64,000 nt of DNA from an uncultured Desulfovibrio sp. (GTDB lineage Bacteria; Desulfobacterota; Desulfovibrionia; Desulfovibrionales; Desulfovibrionaceae), in contig NZ_CASDOY010000003.1 of NCBI RefSeq assembly GCF_949282365.1, positions 116,005 to 180,004 of the forward strand, in the 5' to 3' direction. The notes beneath the pieces were generated by a model. The model worked only from the letters and a program-made list of their open reading frames with translations. It searched no databases and was not told the DNA's origin. Shown in pieces: positions 46,301 through 53,621 of this stretch (positions within the stretch are counted from its first letter, which is position 1; each line of letters begins with the position of its first letter). The position numbers and the translations under genes are program-made.

Positions 46301-46768
46301 GAAGAACCAGACCCGGTCGCTCCCTTGCTTGCCAGTCTGACACAGCTGCTACGCGAAGAACTGAATCGGCTTCAAAACGACTATTCCGCGCGCCATGAAG
46401 AAGGGATGAAACGTCTGTCGGGTGATGCAAACTGGCAACAACTGACTCCTGAACAACGTCATCAGCTTTTATCCGAGCAGTCTTTGCATGATGCTGCCCG
46501 CCCGAAAGTCGAGGTGCAGTCCGCCAGCGATGTGCTGACAACGCTGGACCGCTGCAATCTCTCGATGTTTGCCGATCGCGTGGCGGCCATGCCCGCCCGC
46601 TTTGACAACGTCGTCCGCGAAGCCGCTGAACTGTGTGAACCTCAGACGCAGTTTATTCAGATCCCTCGCCGCATGCTGAAAACAGATGAAGATATTTCTG
46701 CCTGGCTTGAGGAGGTTGAACAGCGGCTTAAAACAGCACTGGAAAACGGCCCTGTAATGATTCATTAG
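43328..46768 (+). CDS. brxC: BREX P-loop ATPase BrxC
   Basis: A 1146-residue P-loop protein, the largest BREX component. The Walker A motif is SGFYGSGKSHLVKML at about residues 78-92; the Walker B-like LTLVVLDEVQQYIGE lies near residue 260. The N-terminal MTNRDIYQKDPATRKLVNEG is typical of the family. It is thought to act in DNA sensing or complex assembly. It starts 11 nt after brxB (ATG 43328 or 43331). The stop codon TAG (46766-46768) is supplied by the first bases of a MITE-like element, so the native ending may have been changed by a few residues. Confidence 0.93.
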   Translation: MMTNRDIYQKDPATRKLVNEGVANVNDDTSDQALNVLRYELETFVCDGQYEKGMSHILETYLKNIDQAQQPAVWVSGFYGSGKSHLVKMLRALWVDTVFADGATARGIANLPQGIRDSLKELSTQAKRHGGLHAASGTLGAGASGSVRLALLGIIFKSAGLPEQYPVARFVMWLKREGIYDQVRSSVEQNGCDWDEELDNFYVAESLHRALVQTKPKLFSSAESCVTTLNNLYPYVEDVSSDDMLKAIQQALTKDGKFPLTLVVLDEVQQYIGEDSQRSIAVQEAVEACCKNIGGKLLFIGTGQTAVTGTSNLKKLEGRFTIRVELSDADVDAVIRQVILAKKPEAKMPIEQIMQSNLGEISRHLAGTTIGHRQDDISYFPQDYPILPVRRRFWENTLRVLDQTGTDSQLRNQLSMIHKVIQTNLNEPLGHVVAADYLYFDSADKLLQSRMVPRKVYEMTMRWHNGSEEEQLMARACGLVFLINKLKSQNNEIGIRATVDTLADLLIEDLPHGSGNLRSKLPSLLDKCSLLMMVGDEYRIQTEESTAWNDEFASQKAALSNEAHRIEAERDDRIRKRFGEMVHKLSLIQGDSKVSRDISLVFDAQLPSDAERRICVWVRDGWSVDENSVRADARQAGNQSPTVFVFIPRRSADDLRHYLIEYKAASATLDKRGVPNTPEGSEARAAMETTKQNAEGKIRDLLGDAFSGARVFQGGGNEIPGNDLQDMVLDAANNALQRLYPQFRMADHAGWSKVYEKSQKGAPDALKAVGDDGEAAKNPVCKAILGSIAGGKKGGDIRAQFESAPYGWSRDAVDGGLQVLLVAGLLRAHDERGQAVIPRELERKAIGKTLFKVESATVSTAQRIQIRKLLQKVEIAARQGEELGSVPPFLQHMMDLADKAGGEAPKPARPDTTSLDDIRLASGNEQLLALYNRREELGSNIDTWTALGRRIAERWPGWHDVTCLMAHAANLSSAETLQAQVETIKQQRLLIEEPDPVAPLLASLTQLLREELNRLQNDYSARHEEGMKRLSGDANWQQLTPEQRHQLLSEQSLHDAARPKVEVQSASDVLTTLDRCNLSMFADRVAAMPARFDNVVREAAELCEPQTQFIQIPRRMLKTDEDISAWLEEVEQRLKTALENGPVMIH

Positions 46769-46921
46769 AGCGTTTCAACTTTGAAAAAGGTGAAACGCGA
46801 GGCGGCGGCACAGCGCCGCCCGGCCCAAAGTGAGCGGAAAAACCGCGTTTTTTCCGCGAAACGACAGGCCGTATGGTTTATGGTTGGAAATGCGAAGCAT
46901 TTCAAACTGAAATTGCTCTAG
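46766..46921. mobile_element. MITE-like palindromic element between brxC and the ATPase gene
   Basis: A 156-bp non-coding element with imperfect terminal inverted repeats: left TAGAGCGTTTCAACTTTG, right complement TAGAGCAATTTCAGTTTG (14 of 18 identical). Inside are several further hairpins: GCGTTTCA/TGAAACGC, GGCGG/CCGCC, GCGGAAAAA/TTTTTTCCGC and GAAATGC-GAA-GCATTTC. It has no open reading frame. Its left end forms the stop codon of brxC. Confidence 0.65.
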
Positions 46922-46977
46922 GGTTCCTTGCCATTGAGAAAATGCTTTAAACCGAAAATTTCCGGGGTGAAGGTTTC

Positions 46978-48285
46978 ATGCTCTCGTCATTGGTCATTAA
47001 AAATTTCAAGAGTTATGTTGAAGCCGTTATCCCTCTGGCTTCCATGACATTTCTCATAGGGCCCAATGCTTCGGGCAAGAGTAATGCTCTGGAGGCCTTT
47101 CGGCTTTTGAGCTGGCTGGCAAGGGGCATGCGTCTGGATGATATCGAGCGCACTATTCAGAACGGTGATGCCCATATCCGTGGCCGTGCGGCTGATCTTT
47201 TCAAGGATGCGACTGCGGGGTTGACTATCGGTTGCCGTCTTGACGAGCCTGAACTCAGCTGGAATGAGCTGCAGCTGGAAATCGGGATGTCGAATGCCCA
47301 GCTTGTGCTGACGGGTGAAGCCATCAACGCTTCTTCGGAAGTCCTGCCCCTCTATCGTGTGGAGGGTTTGCAATCAGAGCATACCAATGTGCTCAGCGTC
47401 ATGTACAATAACTTTAAGCGCGGTAAATATAAGCCTCATGTTTCATGCACCAATCAGCAGGCCATATTTTACCAGCTGGAAACTCCGGGAAGATTTTTCC
47501 AGAAGGACACGCGTGCGCAAAAAGAGATTCCCGCAGTAGTCCAGTGCTTTCGGGAACAGTTGCGCAATATTGTTTTTCTCGATCCCAATCCGGCAACCAT
47601 GCGGGGCTATTCTTTTGCTGGGGACAACGAACTGAAGGAAGACGGCTCAAATCTTTCCAGCGTTCTCGCAAAGCTCTGTCAGCAGCCGCAGATGAAGCAA
47701 ACCTTACTGGATTTTATCCGTTCTTTGCCAGAGCAGGACATTACCGATATTTCCTTTATTACAACAGAACGCAACGACGTTATGGTGCGTTTGCACGAAT
47801 CTTTTGGCAGTAAGGCGCAAAAAATAGACGCGCCTTTGCTGTCTGATGGAACGTTGCGAGTCCTCTCTGTGGGGGCTGTGCTGCTCAGTGCGCCGGAGAA
47901 GGCGCTGGTCGTTATTGAAGAAGTGGACAACGGCATCCATCCGAGCCGTGCCGATTTTCTGGTAAAACAGATTCAGAATATCGCTTCCCGCCGTGGCTTG
48001 CGTGTGCTCATCTCCTCCCATAATCCAGCTTTGCTGGATGCTGTCCCCGATACGGCCCTGGGGGACGTGCTGTGCTGCTATAGAAATCCAGAAGATGGGG
48101 ACAGCCGCATTGTACGCATGGCGGACATGAAGCGTTTTCCTGAGTTGATGGCGCAGGGCTCTCTGGGGCAGCTGATGACCAGCAACAGGCTGGAAAAATT
48201 TCTGAAGGATACAACGTCAGAGGAAGATCGCAAACAGGCGGCACTTTCCTGGCTGGAGCGACTGAGCAGGGAGACGGAGGCATGA
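46978..48285 (+). CDS. AAA/ABC-type ATPase (RecF/OLD-like) inserted in the BREX operon
   Basis: A 435-residue ATPase of the AAA_21/OLD-like class. Walker A is GPNASGKS (28-35), preceded by the family N terminus LVIKNFKSYVEAVIPL. The ABC-type signature is LLSDGTLR (around residue 289), Walker B is LVVIEEVDNGIHPS and the switch His is in ISSHNPALLD. Stand-alone ATPases of this type pair with nuclease partners in abortive-infection systems (known families: OLD/Gabija-like, PARIS, AbiL). It is not a core BREX gene. Its stop overlaps the start of the PIN-like gene (ATGA), indicating a two-gene module. Confidence 0.85.
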   Translation: MLSSLVIKNFKSYVEAVIPLASMTFLIGPNASGKSNALEAFRLLSWLARGMRLDDIERTIQNGDAHIRGRAADLFKDATAGLTIGCRLDEPELSWNELQLEIGMSNAQLVLTGEAINASSEVLPLYRVEGLQSEHTNVLSVMYNNFKRGKYKPHVSCTNQQAIFYQLETPGRFFQKDTRAQKEIPAVVQCFREQLRNIVFLDPNPATMRGYSFAGDNELKEDGSNLSSVLAKLCQQPQMKQTLLDFIRSLPEQDITDISFITTERNDVMVRLHESFGSKAQKIDAPLLSDGTLRVLSVGAVLLSAPEKALVVIEEVDNGIHPSRADFLVKQIQNIASRRGLRVLISSHNPALLDAVPDTALGDVLCCYRNPEDGDSRIVRMADMKRFPELMAQGSLGQLMTSNRLEKFLKDTTSEEDRKQAALSWLERLSRETEA

Positions 48286-48737
48286 GCATCTGTTTGCTTG
48301 ACACCTCGGTGTTTGTCGAAATTTTGAACGTGCCCCATATGAATGTACAGCATACAGCCATTTATGATGAGCTGGAGCAAAAGATTCAGGACGGAGAATC
48401 CCTGTTTCTTCCTATGGCAACCATTCTGGAAACCGGCAACCACATTGCCCAGAATGGTGATGGAAAACAGCGCAGAAAGGTTGCTGCTGTTTTTGTGGAA
48501 CAGGTTCAACTTGCTCTGGATGGAAAGTCGCCCTTTACGCCCATAGCTTTCCCGACGCAGGACGCTATGCGGGAATGGCTTGCAGCATTCCCCGATGTTG
48601 CGATGCGGGGACAGGGGCTTGGGGATTTGTCCATTGTTCATGACTGGGAACGGATGTGTGCGCAGCACCCAGGGCATCGCGTCTATATCTGGTCCCTTGA
48701 CCATCATCTTGCTTCGCATGACAGGAGACCGTCCTAA
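48282..48737 (+). CDS. PIN-like domain protein, candidate nuclease partner of the ATPase
   Basis: A 151-residue protein with the features of a PIN RNase: the N-terminal strand CLLDTSVFVEIL with Asp7, Glu50 in ATILETGNH, Asp115 in GQGLGDLSIVHD and Asp140 in WSLDHHLASHD. These four acidic positions fit the usual PIN metal centre. PIN proteins cut RNA, often as toxins. It is coupled to the upstream ATPase by a 4-nt overlap and to pglX downstream (TAATG overlap). It therefore sits within the operon and is probably co-expressed with BREX. Confidence 0.75.
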   Translation: MSICLLDTSVFVEILNVPHMNVQHTAIYDELEQKIQDGESLFLPMATILETGNHIAQNGDGKQRRKVAAVFVEQVQLALDGKSPFTPIAFPTQDAMREWLAAFPDVAMRGQGLGDLSIVHDWERMCAQHPGHRVYIWSLDHHLASHDRRPS

Positions 48738-51700
48738 TGCCCACACTTGATAAAACGCTTCGTTCTCAGCTGGAACGCGACATCAAAAAGGCTCGCAGTA
48801 TAGCGGAGACCGCTGCCCGCGCCGCTCTGGAGCAGCTGGGCGTAGGTGAAGCCGCGCCTTTCGAGTATCTGAGCGAAGGTGAACGGGTCTTGCGTCGTAA
48901 ATTACGGGCACATGGACGGCAGCTCGGAGACCCACTCCATAGCGACAAGGTGCAAGCGCTGGATCTGTTGATCGAAGAAGTGGCCTATGAGCACTGGCAC
49001 AGGATGCTTTTTGCCCGCTTCCTGGCCGAAAACAACCTCCTTATGTATCCCGATCCAGATGAGCCCGTGTCAATAACACTGGAAGAATGTGACGAGCTGG
49101 CCGCAGATGAGGGCGCGGCCAACGGTTGGGAGCTGGCCGCCCGCTTTGCCGCCCGTATGCTGCCGCAGATTTTTCGCCCGGATTCGCCGGTGTTCCAACT
49201 GGTGCTGCCGCCTGAACATCAGCAAAAGCTGGAGCATCTGGTAAGCGGTCTGCCGCAAGAGGTGTTTCACACATCGGACAGTCTGGGCTGGGTATATCAA
49301 TATTGGCAGGCGGACAACAAGGAACGCATCAACAAATCGGGGGGTAAGATCGGTGCGCGAGAACTGCCCGCCGTTACCCAGCTCTTTACCGAGCCGTATA
49401 TGGTCAGCTTCCTTCTGGACAATACTCTGGGAGCCTGGTGGGCGACAAAACGGCTCACCGAGCATGACCTCTGTAATGCCGCAAGCGAGGAAGACTTGCG
49501 GCAAAAGGCCGCCATTCCCGGCGTGCCTCTGACCTATCTGCGCTTTGTCCGGCTGGAGGACGGCGCATGGACGCCGGCGGCGGGAACATTTGAGGACTGG
49601 CCCGAAACGTTGTCCCGGTTCAAACTGCTGGATCCGTGTTGCGGATCCGGTCACTTTCTGGTGGCCGCGCTGCATATGCTGGCGCCCATGCGTATGGTAC
49701 TCGATGGACTGTCAGCCAAGGAGGCAGTTCATGCCGTATTGCGGGAAAACCTGCACGGCCTGGAGCTGGATCAACGCTGCATCAAGCTGGCGGCCTTTGC
49801 GCTGGCCTTTGCCGCTTGGACATATCGCATGCCCGACAATCCCACAGCGACCTTTGGATTTGCCAATTCCGGCGGTGTGGGCTTCGGGCAGGGCCCCTTT
49901 GCGGCCGGGCCTCTGGGCCATACGCCGCTGCCGGAGCTCAATGTGGCCTGCTCCGGCCTGCCGGTGACAGCGGACAAGGCCCAGTGGACAGCGCTGGCCC
50001 AGCCGCATACGGCGCTGCGCAACGCTCTTGATCTGTTGTACGACGAATTTCAAAACGCCCCGGTGCTGGGGAGTCTGCTGGCTCCTGCGGAAGGTATGGC
50101 GGCCAATATTGCCCACAGAGATATGACGCCGCTCCTGCGGCAGGCCCTAGCTGCCGAAAAGGGGGAACAGCACGACACCCAACTGGAGATAGCCGTCATC
50201 GCCCAGGGGCTGGCCAGAGCTGTCGCCCTGCTGGCAGAAAGGTATACTCTGGTTATGACCAATGTGCCGTATCTGGCACGGAGCAAACAGGTGGAGACCT
50301 TGCGTGCCTTCTGCGAAACCCACTACCCGGAAGCAAAAAACGACCTTGCCACGGTGTTTCTGGAACGCAGCCTGAAACTGTGCGCCAAGGGGGGCACGGC
50401 CGCCATTGTCCTGCCGCAGAACTGGCTGTTTCTGACAACCTACAAGAAATTTCGGGAAAAGCTGCTCAAACGGGATACCTGGCATCTGCTGGCACGCTTG
50501 GGGGCTGGCGCGTTTGAAACGATATCGGGAGAAGTAGTTAAAGCGATTTTATTGGCTATTTCTCGTGGAGAGGTCCGTCCCTCCGGCGGTTTATTGGGAA
50601 ATAGCAAATCCGCGCATATTTTACACGGGCTGGACGTTGCCTCTGCCGCGACAGCACAGGCCAAGGCAGACGCCTTGCGCGTTGCATCTCTCCAAAGCAT
50701 CGAGCAGACAAAGCAATTGGAAAATCCAGACGCGCGGGTGGGATTGGAAGAAAAATTATCAATCAATTTATTAAAAAACCTATCACATAGTCATCATGGT
50801 CTTGTATGTGGGGATAGGCCAAGGATGTGCTTTTTTTTCTGGGAGGTGATAGGATTAAAAAAAATTTGGATTCAATACTGTGGAACTGTGGCAAAGAATA
50901 TCCATTTCGGTGGGAAAGAAACAATACTTAGATGGTGTAATTGTTCTGGAGCAATAAAAGAATTAAAAGGAGCAACAAATCTTGAAACAAATGCATGGGA
51001 TAAAAAAGGTGTTGTTATTAGCGCAATGCAAAAACTTCCTGTAACTCTCTATACAGGGATGGCTTTTGATAATAATACATCTGTTATTACAAGCCATAAC
51101 CCCGCGCACCTACCCGCTATCTGGTGCTTCTGCTCTTCGCCAGAATACAATGAAGCTGTACGGCAAATCGATCAAAGCTTGAAAGTCACCAATGCCACTC
51201 TGGTCAAAGTCCCCTTTGATCTGGAACGCTGGCAAAAGGTGGCGGATGAAAACTATCCCCACGGGCTGCCCAGGCCGTACAGCGATGATCCTACCCAATG
51301 GATTTTTCACGGCCACCCCTGCGGTTCCGTGATCTGGGATGAAAGCACAAAGAGGACGGTTGACGGCCCGATACGCAAGGATGCCGGCGTCTTGCAGGTG
51401 GCGGTGGCGCGGCTGCTGGGCTATCGCTGGCCTGCGGAACTGGATTCCGGCATGGAGCTTGCCGACGAGCAGCGGAACTGGGTGAAACGGTGCGATGCGC
51501 TGCTGTCATTTGCCGATGCGGACGGCATTGTCTGTCTGCCTCCTGTCCGGGGGGAGGCCGCTGCAAGCGATCGTCTGCTGAATCTGCTGGCCGCCGCCTA
51601 TGGCGACGCCTGGTCCAACGATATTCTGGCGGCGCTACTCGCAGACGCCGGTCATGCGGGCAAGACGCTGGAAACCTGGCTGCGGGAAAAGTTCTTTGCC

Positions 51701-52243
51701 CAGCATTGCAAACTGTTCCAGAACCGCCCGTTCATCTGGCACATCTGGGATGGCCTGCGGGACGGTTTCGCCGCGCTGGTCAATTATCACAAACTGGATC
51801 ACAAAAATCTGGAAACGCTCATTTACACCTATCTTGGCGACTGGATTTTGCGCCAGAAGCAGGACCTTGACTCTGGTATTGACGGCGCGCAGGAACGCCT
51901 GGACGCCGCCGAGGTCCTCAAGAAAAGGCTGGAGCTTATTCTCGCAGGCGAAGCTCCTTATGATATTTTTGTGCGCTGGAAGCCGCTGGATCAACAGCCT
52001 CTTGGCTGGGAACCGGACCTTGACGACGGCGTGCGCCTCAATATTCGCCCCTTCCTCAGCGTACCTGATGTCGGCACAAAGGGGGCCGGAATTCTGCGCG
52101 CCAAACCCAATATCAGCTGGAACAAAGATCGGGGCAAGGACGTGGAAGCGTCCCCCTGGTATCAGCTCTTTAACGGTGACCGCATCAACGACCATCATTT
52201 GACTCTAGCTGAAAAACAAGCCGCTCGGGAGGATGCCGAATGA
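48737..52243 (+). CDS. pglX: BREX adenine-specific DNA methyltransferase PglX
   Basis: A 1168-residue N6-adenine methyltransferase, the BREX specificity subunit that marks host DNA. The SAM-binding motif I is LLDPCCGSGHFLVAAL (about 297-312). The catalytic motif IV reads TNVPYLARS at about residue 507, in place of the common NPPY. The N-terminal 240 residues match the PglX family. The central region encoded by about 50555-51115 is strikingly AT-rich compared with both sides and corresponds to the presumed target-recognition domain. The stop overlaps the next gene. Confidence 0.93.
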   Translation: MPTLDKTLRSQLERDIKKARSIAETAARAALEQLGVGEAAPFEYLSEGERVLRRKLRAHGRQLGDPLHSDKVQALDLLIEEVAYEHWHRMLFARFLAENNLLMYPDPDEPVSITLEECDELAADEGAANGWELAARFAARMLPQIFRPDSPVFQLVLPPEHQQKLEHLVSGLPQEVFHTSDSLGWVYQYWQADNKERINKSGGKIGARELPAVTQLFTEPYMVSFLLDNTLGAWWATKRLTEHDLCNAASEEDLRQKAAIPGVPLTYLRFVRLEDGAWTPAAGTFEDWPETLSRFKLLDPCCGSGHFLVAALHMLAPMRMVLDGLSAKEAVHAVLRENLHGLELDQRCIKLAAFALAFAAWTYRMPDNPTATFGFANSGGVGFGQGPFAAGPLGHTPLPELNVACSGLPVTADKAQWTALAQPHTALRNALDLLYDEFQNAPVLGSLLAPAEGMAANIAHRDMTPLLRQALAAEKGEQHDTQLEIAVIAQGLARAVALLAERYTLVMTNVPYLARSKQVETLRAFCETHYPEAKNDLATVFLERSLKLCAKGGTAAIVLPQNWLFLTTYKKFREKLLKRDTWHLLARLGAGAFETISGEVVKAILLAISRGEVRPSGGLLGNSKSAHILHGLDVASAATAQAKADALRVASLQSIEQTKQLENPDARVGLEEKLSINLLKNLSHSHHGLVCGDRPRMCFFFWEVIGLKKIWIQYCGTVAKNIHFGGKETILRWCNCSGAIKELKGATNLETNAWDKKGVVISAMQKLPVTLYTGMAFDNNTSVITSHNPAHLPAIWCFCSSPEYNEAVRQIDQSLKVTNATLVKVPFDLERWQKVADENYPHGLPRPYSDDPTQWIFHGHPCGSVIWDESTKRTVDGPIRKDAGVLQVAVARLLGYRWPAELDSGMELADEQRNWVKRCDALLSFADADGIVCLPPVRGEAAASDRLLNLLAAAYGDAWSNDILAALLADAGHAGKTLETWLREKFFAQHCKLFQNRPFIWHIWDGLRDGFAALVNYHKLDHKNLETLIYTYLGDWILRQKQDLDSGIDGAQERLDAAEVLKKRLELILAGEAPYDIFVRWKPLDQQPLGWEPDLDDGVRLNIRPFLSVPDVGTKGAGILRAKPNISWNKDRGKDVEASPWYQLFNGDRINDHHLTLAEKQAAREDAE

Positions 52244-53538
52244 GCGTGGTTGATGAGCTTGTACGCTGGGTTAAAAAAAAGCCCTTGCTCCTGATACGTT
52301 TTGATGAAGACTATTCTCAGTCACTGCATAATTCGTATCAGGGATTTGAACGACTTACGCTTACAAAGCGTCATTCTGTCTTTCAGTCAATCAACCTGCC
52401 CACACTTTGTTTGTTGGAAGTGTACGAGGACGATGCAACGACGTGTTGTTATCTTGCCACTGCCACCCGAAAGACAGCTGTAAGTACATTTGAATCTCGT
52501 CTTTCCATTGAGAAACTGCGCATCGTGTTCCCTACTTCTCTTCAGGACATGAAAGCGCTGATTTCTGATGCCCGGATGCTACGCCTGCTGGAAGAACGCC
52601 TGCCAGAAGAGGGAAGCATTACTCGCCTCTCTCCTCAGCTGAGCGCACATCTCATTGAAATACTAGCGGAAAATCCAGATAATCAACCTGCACTGGAAAC
52701 GGCGTTTTCTCTTTTACCTGGATTGCGGCAGGTAACAGATATTCACTGGGGTCAAGAAAATGCAATTCAAGCGGCAATGGATGCTTTTGGGCTTCGGGGT
52801 AATGCCGTACCGACTCGCGTTGCCTTGAGACGTGGCGCAACATCCGGCCTTAGTTTTAGAGGAGCCTACCTTTATGAGGATAATGTGGTGCATGCAGACG
52901 CATCGCGGCTTCCCGGCTTTAATCTGATTTCCTCTGATGTGACAGGGAGAGCCGAATTTCAAAAAGGCAACGAGCGACTGGTAATCTATACGGCCAACAA
53001 GTTACCTTTGGAGCAGATGCTGGGTGTTGATCTCATCTACATCAACGAAACCAGAGGAAACATTGTTATGCTGCAATACAAGATGCTTGAAGAATGCGAG
53101 CCGGATGGCGAAAGGCGGGATTGGCTGTTTCGCCCAGACCAGCAGCTGTACGATGAAGTAGCCCGTATGAAACTCCCTGACTTTCGTGACGTAGCGCACG
53201 ACTATAGGCTGGATAGTAATCCTTTTTACTTCAAATTTGTAAAGCGTAAAATTGAATCTAATACACATAATGCGTTTATTGTCTCTTTAGAGCACCTCAA
53301 ACAGCTTCTTGTCGCTCCTGAATCCAAAGGGCCGAAAGGCGGTATTCGGATAAGTTACAATGCTTTGGATGGAATGTACCTTCGCGAAGACAGTATGATT
53401 GGGTTAATTCGTTCCGGGTATATTGGAACTCATAGAGCAGAAACAGAAGCTCTGGAAGTGCTTATTAAAGAAGCTTCCGAAGGAAATAAAGCAATTGTGC
53501 TTGCATGGCAGCAAGAAATGCAGGAGTCAATACAATGA
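52240..53538 (+). CDS. Unrecognised BREX-embedded protein, candidate PD-(D/E)xK-type nuclease
   Basis: A 432-residue protein that I do not recognise as a core BREX component. The N-terminal 180 residues show no known motif. The central part contains LEQMLGVDLIYI and, 14 residues after Asp264, the strand VMLQYKML with Gln279 and Lys281. D-x14-Q-x-K after a hydrophobic strand is the layout of a PD-(D/E)xK nuclease core with Gln in the third position. It overlaps pglX by 4 nt, so it is translationally coupled. It could be a restriction effector or an accessory factor. The function is inference from one motif. Confidence 0.7.
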   Translation: MSVVDELVRWVKKKPLLLIRFDEDYSQSLHNSYQGFERLTLTKRHSVFQSINLPTLCLLEVYEDDATTCCYLATATRKTAVSTFESRLSIEKLRIVFPTSLQDMKALISDARMLRLLEERLPEEGSITRLSPQLSAHLIEILAENPDNQPALETAFSLLPGLRQVTDIHWGQENAIQAAMDAFGLRGNAVPTRVALRRGATSGLSFRGAYLYEDNVVHADASRLPGFNLISSDVTGRAEFQKGNERLVIYTANKLPLEQMLGVDLIYINETRGNIVMLQYKMLEECEPDGERRDWLFRPDQQLYDEVARMKLPDFRDVAHDYRLDSNPFYFKFVKRKIESNTHNAFIVSLEHLKQLLVAPESKGPKGGIRISYNALDGMYLREDSMIGLIRSGYIGTHRAETEALEVLIKEASEGNKAIVLAWQQEMQESIQ

Positions 53539-53621
53539 GAAAGCGGGTTCGGCATGTTGATTCCATCAATAATAAAATCTGATTACCCTACAGCACGTTA
53601 GTAAAATATAAAGTTTTGCGT

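Noticed and set aside
46806..46870. Transcription terminator inside the BREX operon after brxC
   Set aside because: The GCGGAAAAA/TTTTTTCCGC stem has its T-run inside the stem rather than after it, and it belongs to the MITE-like element; partial termination remains possible.
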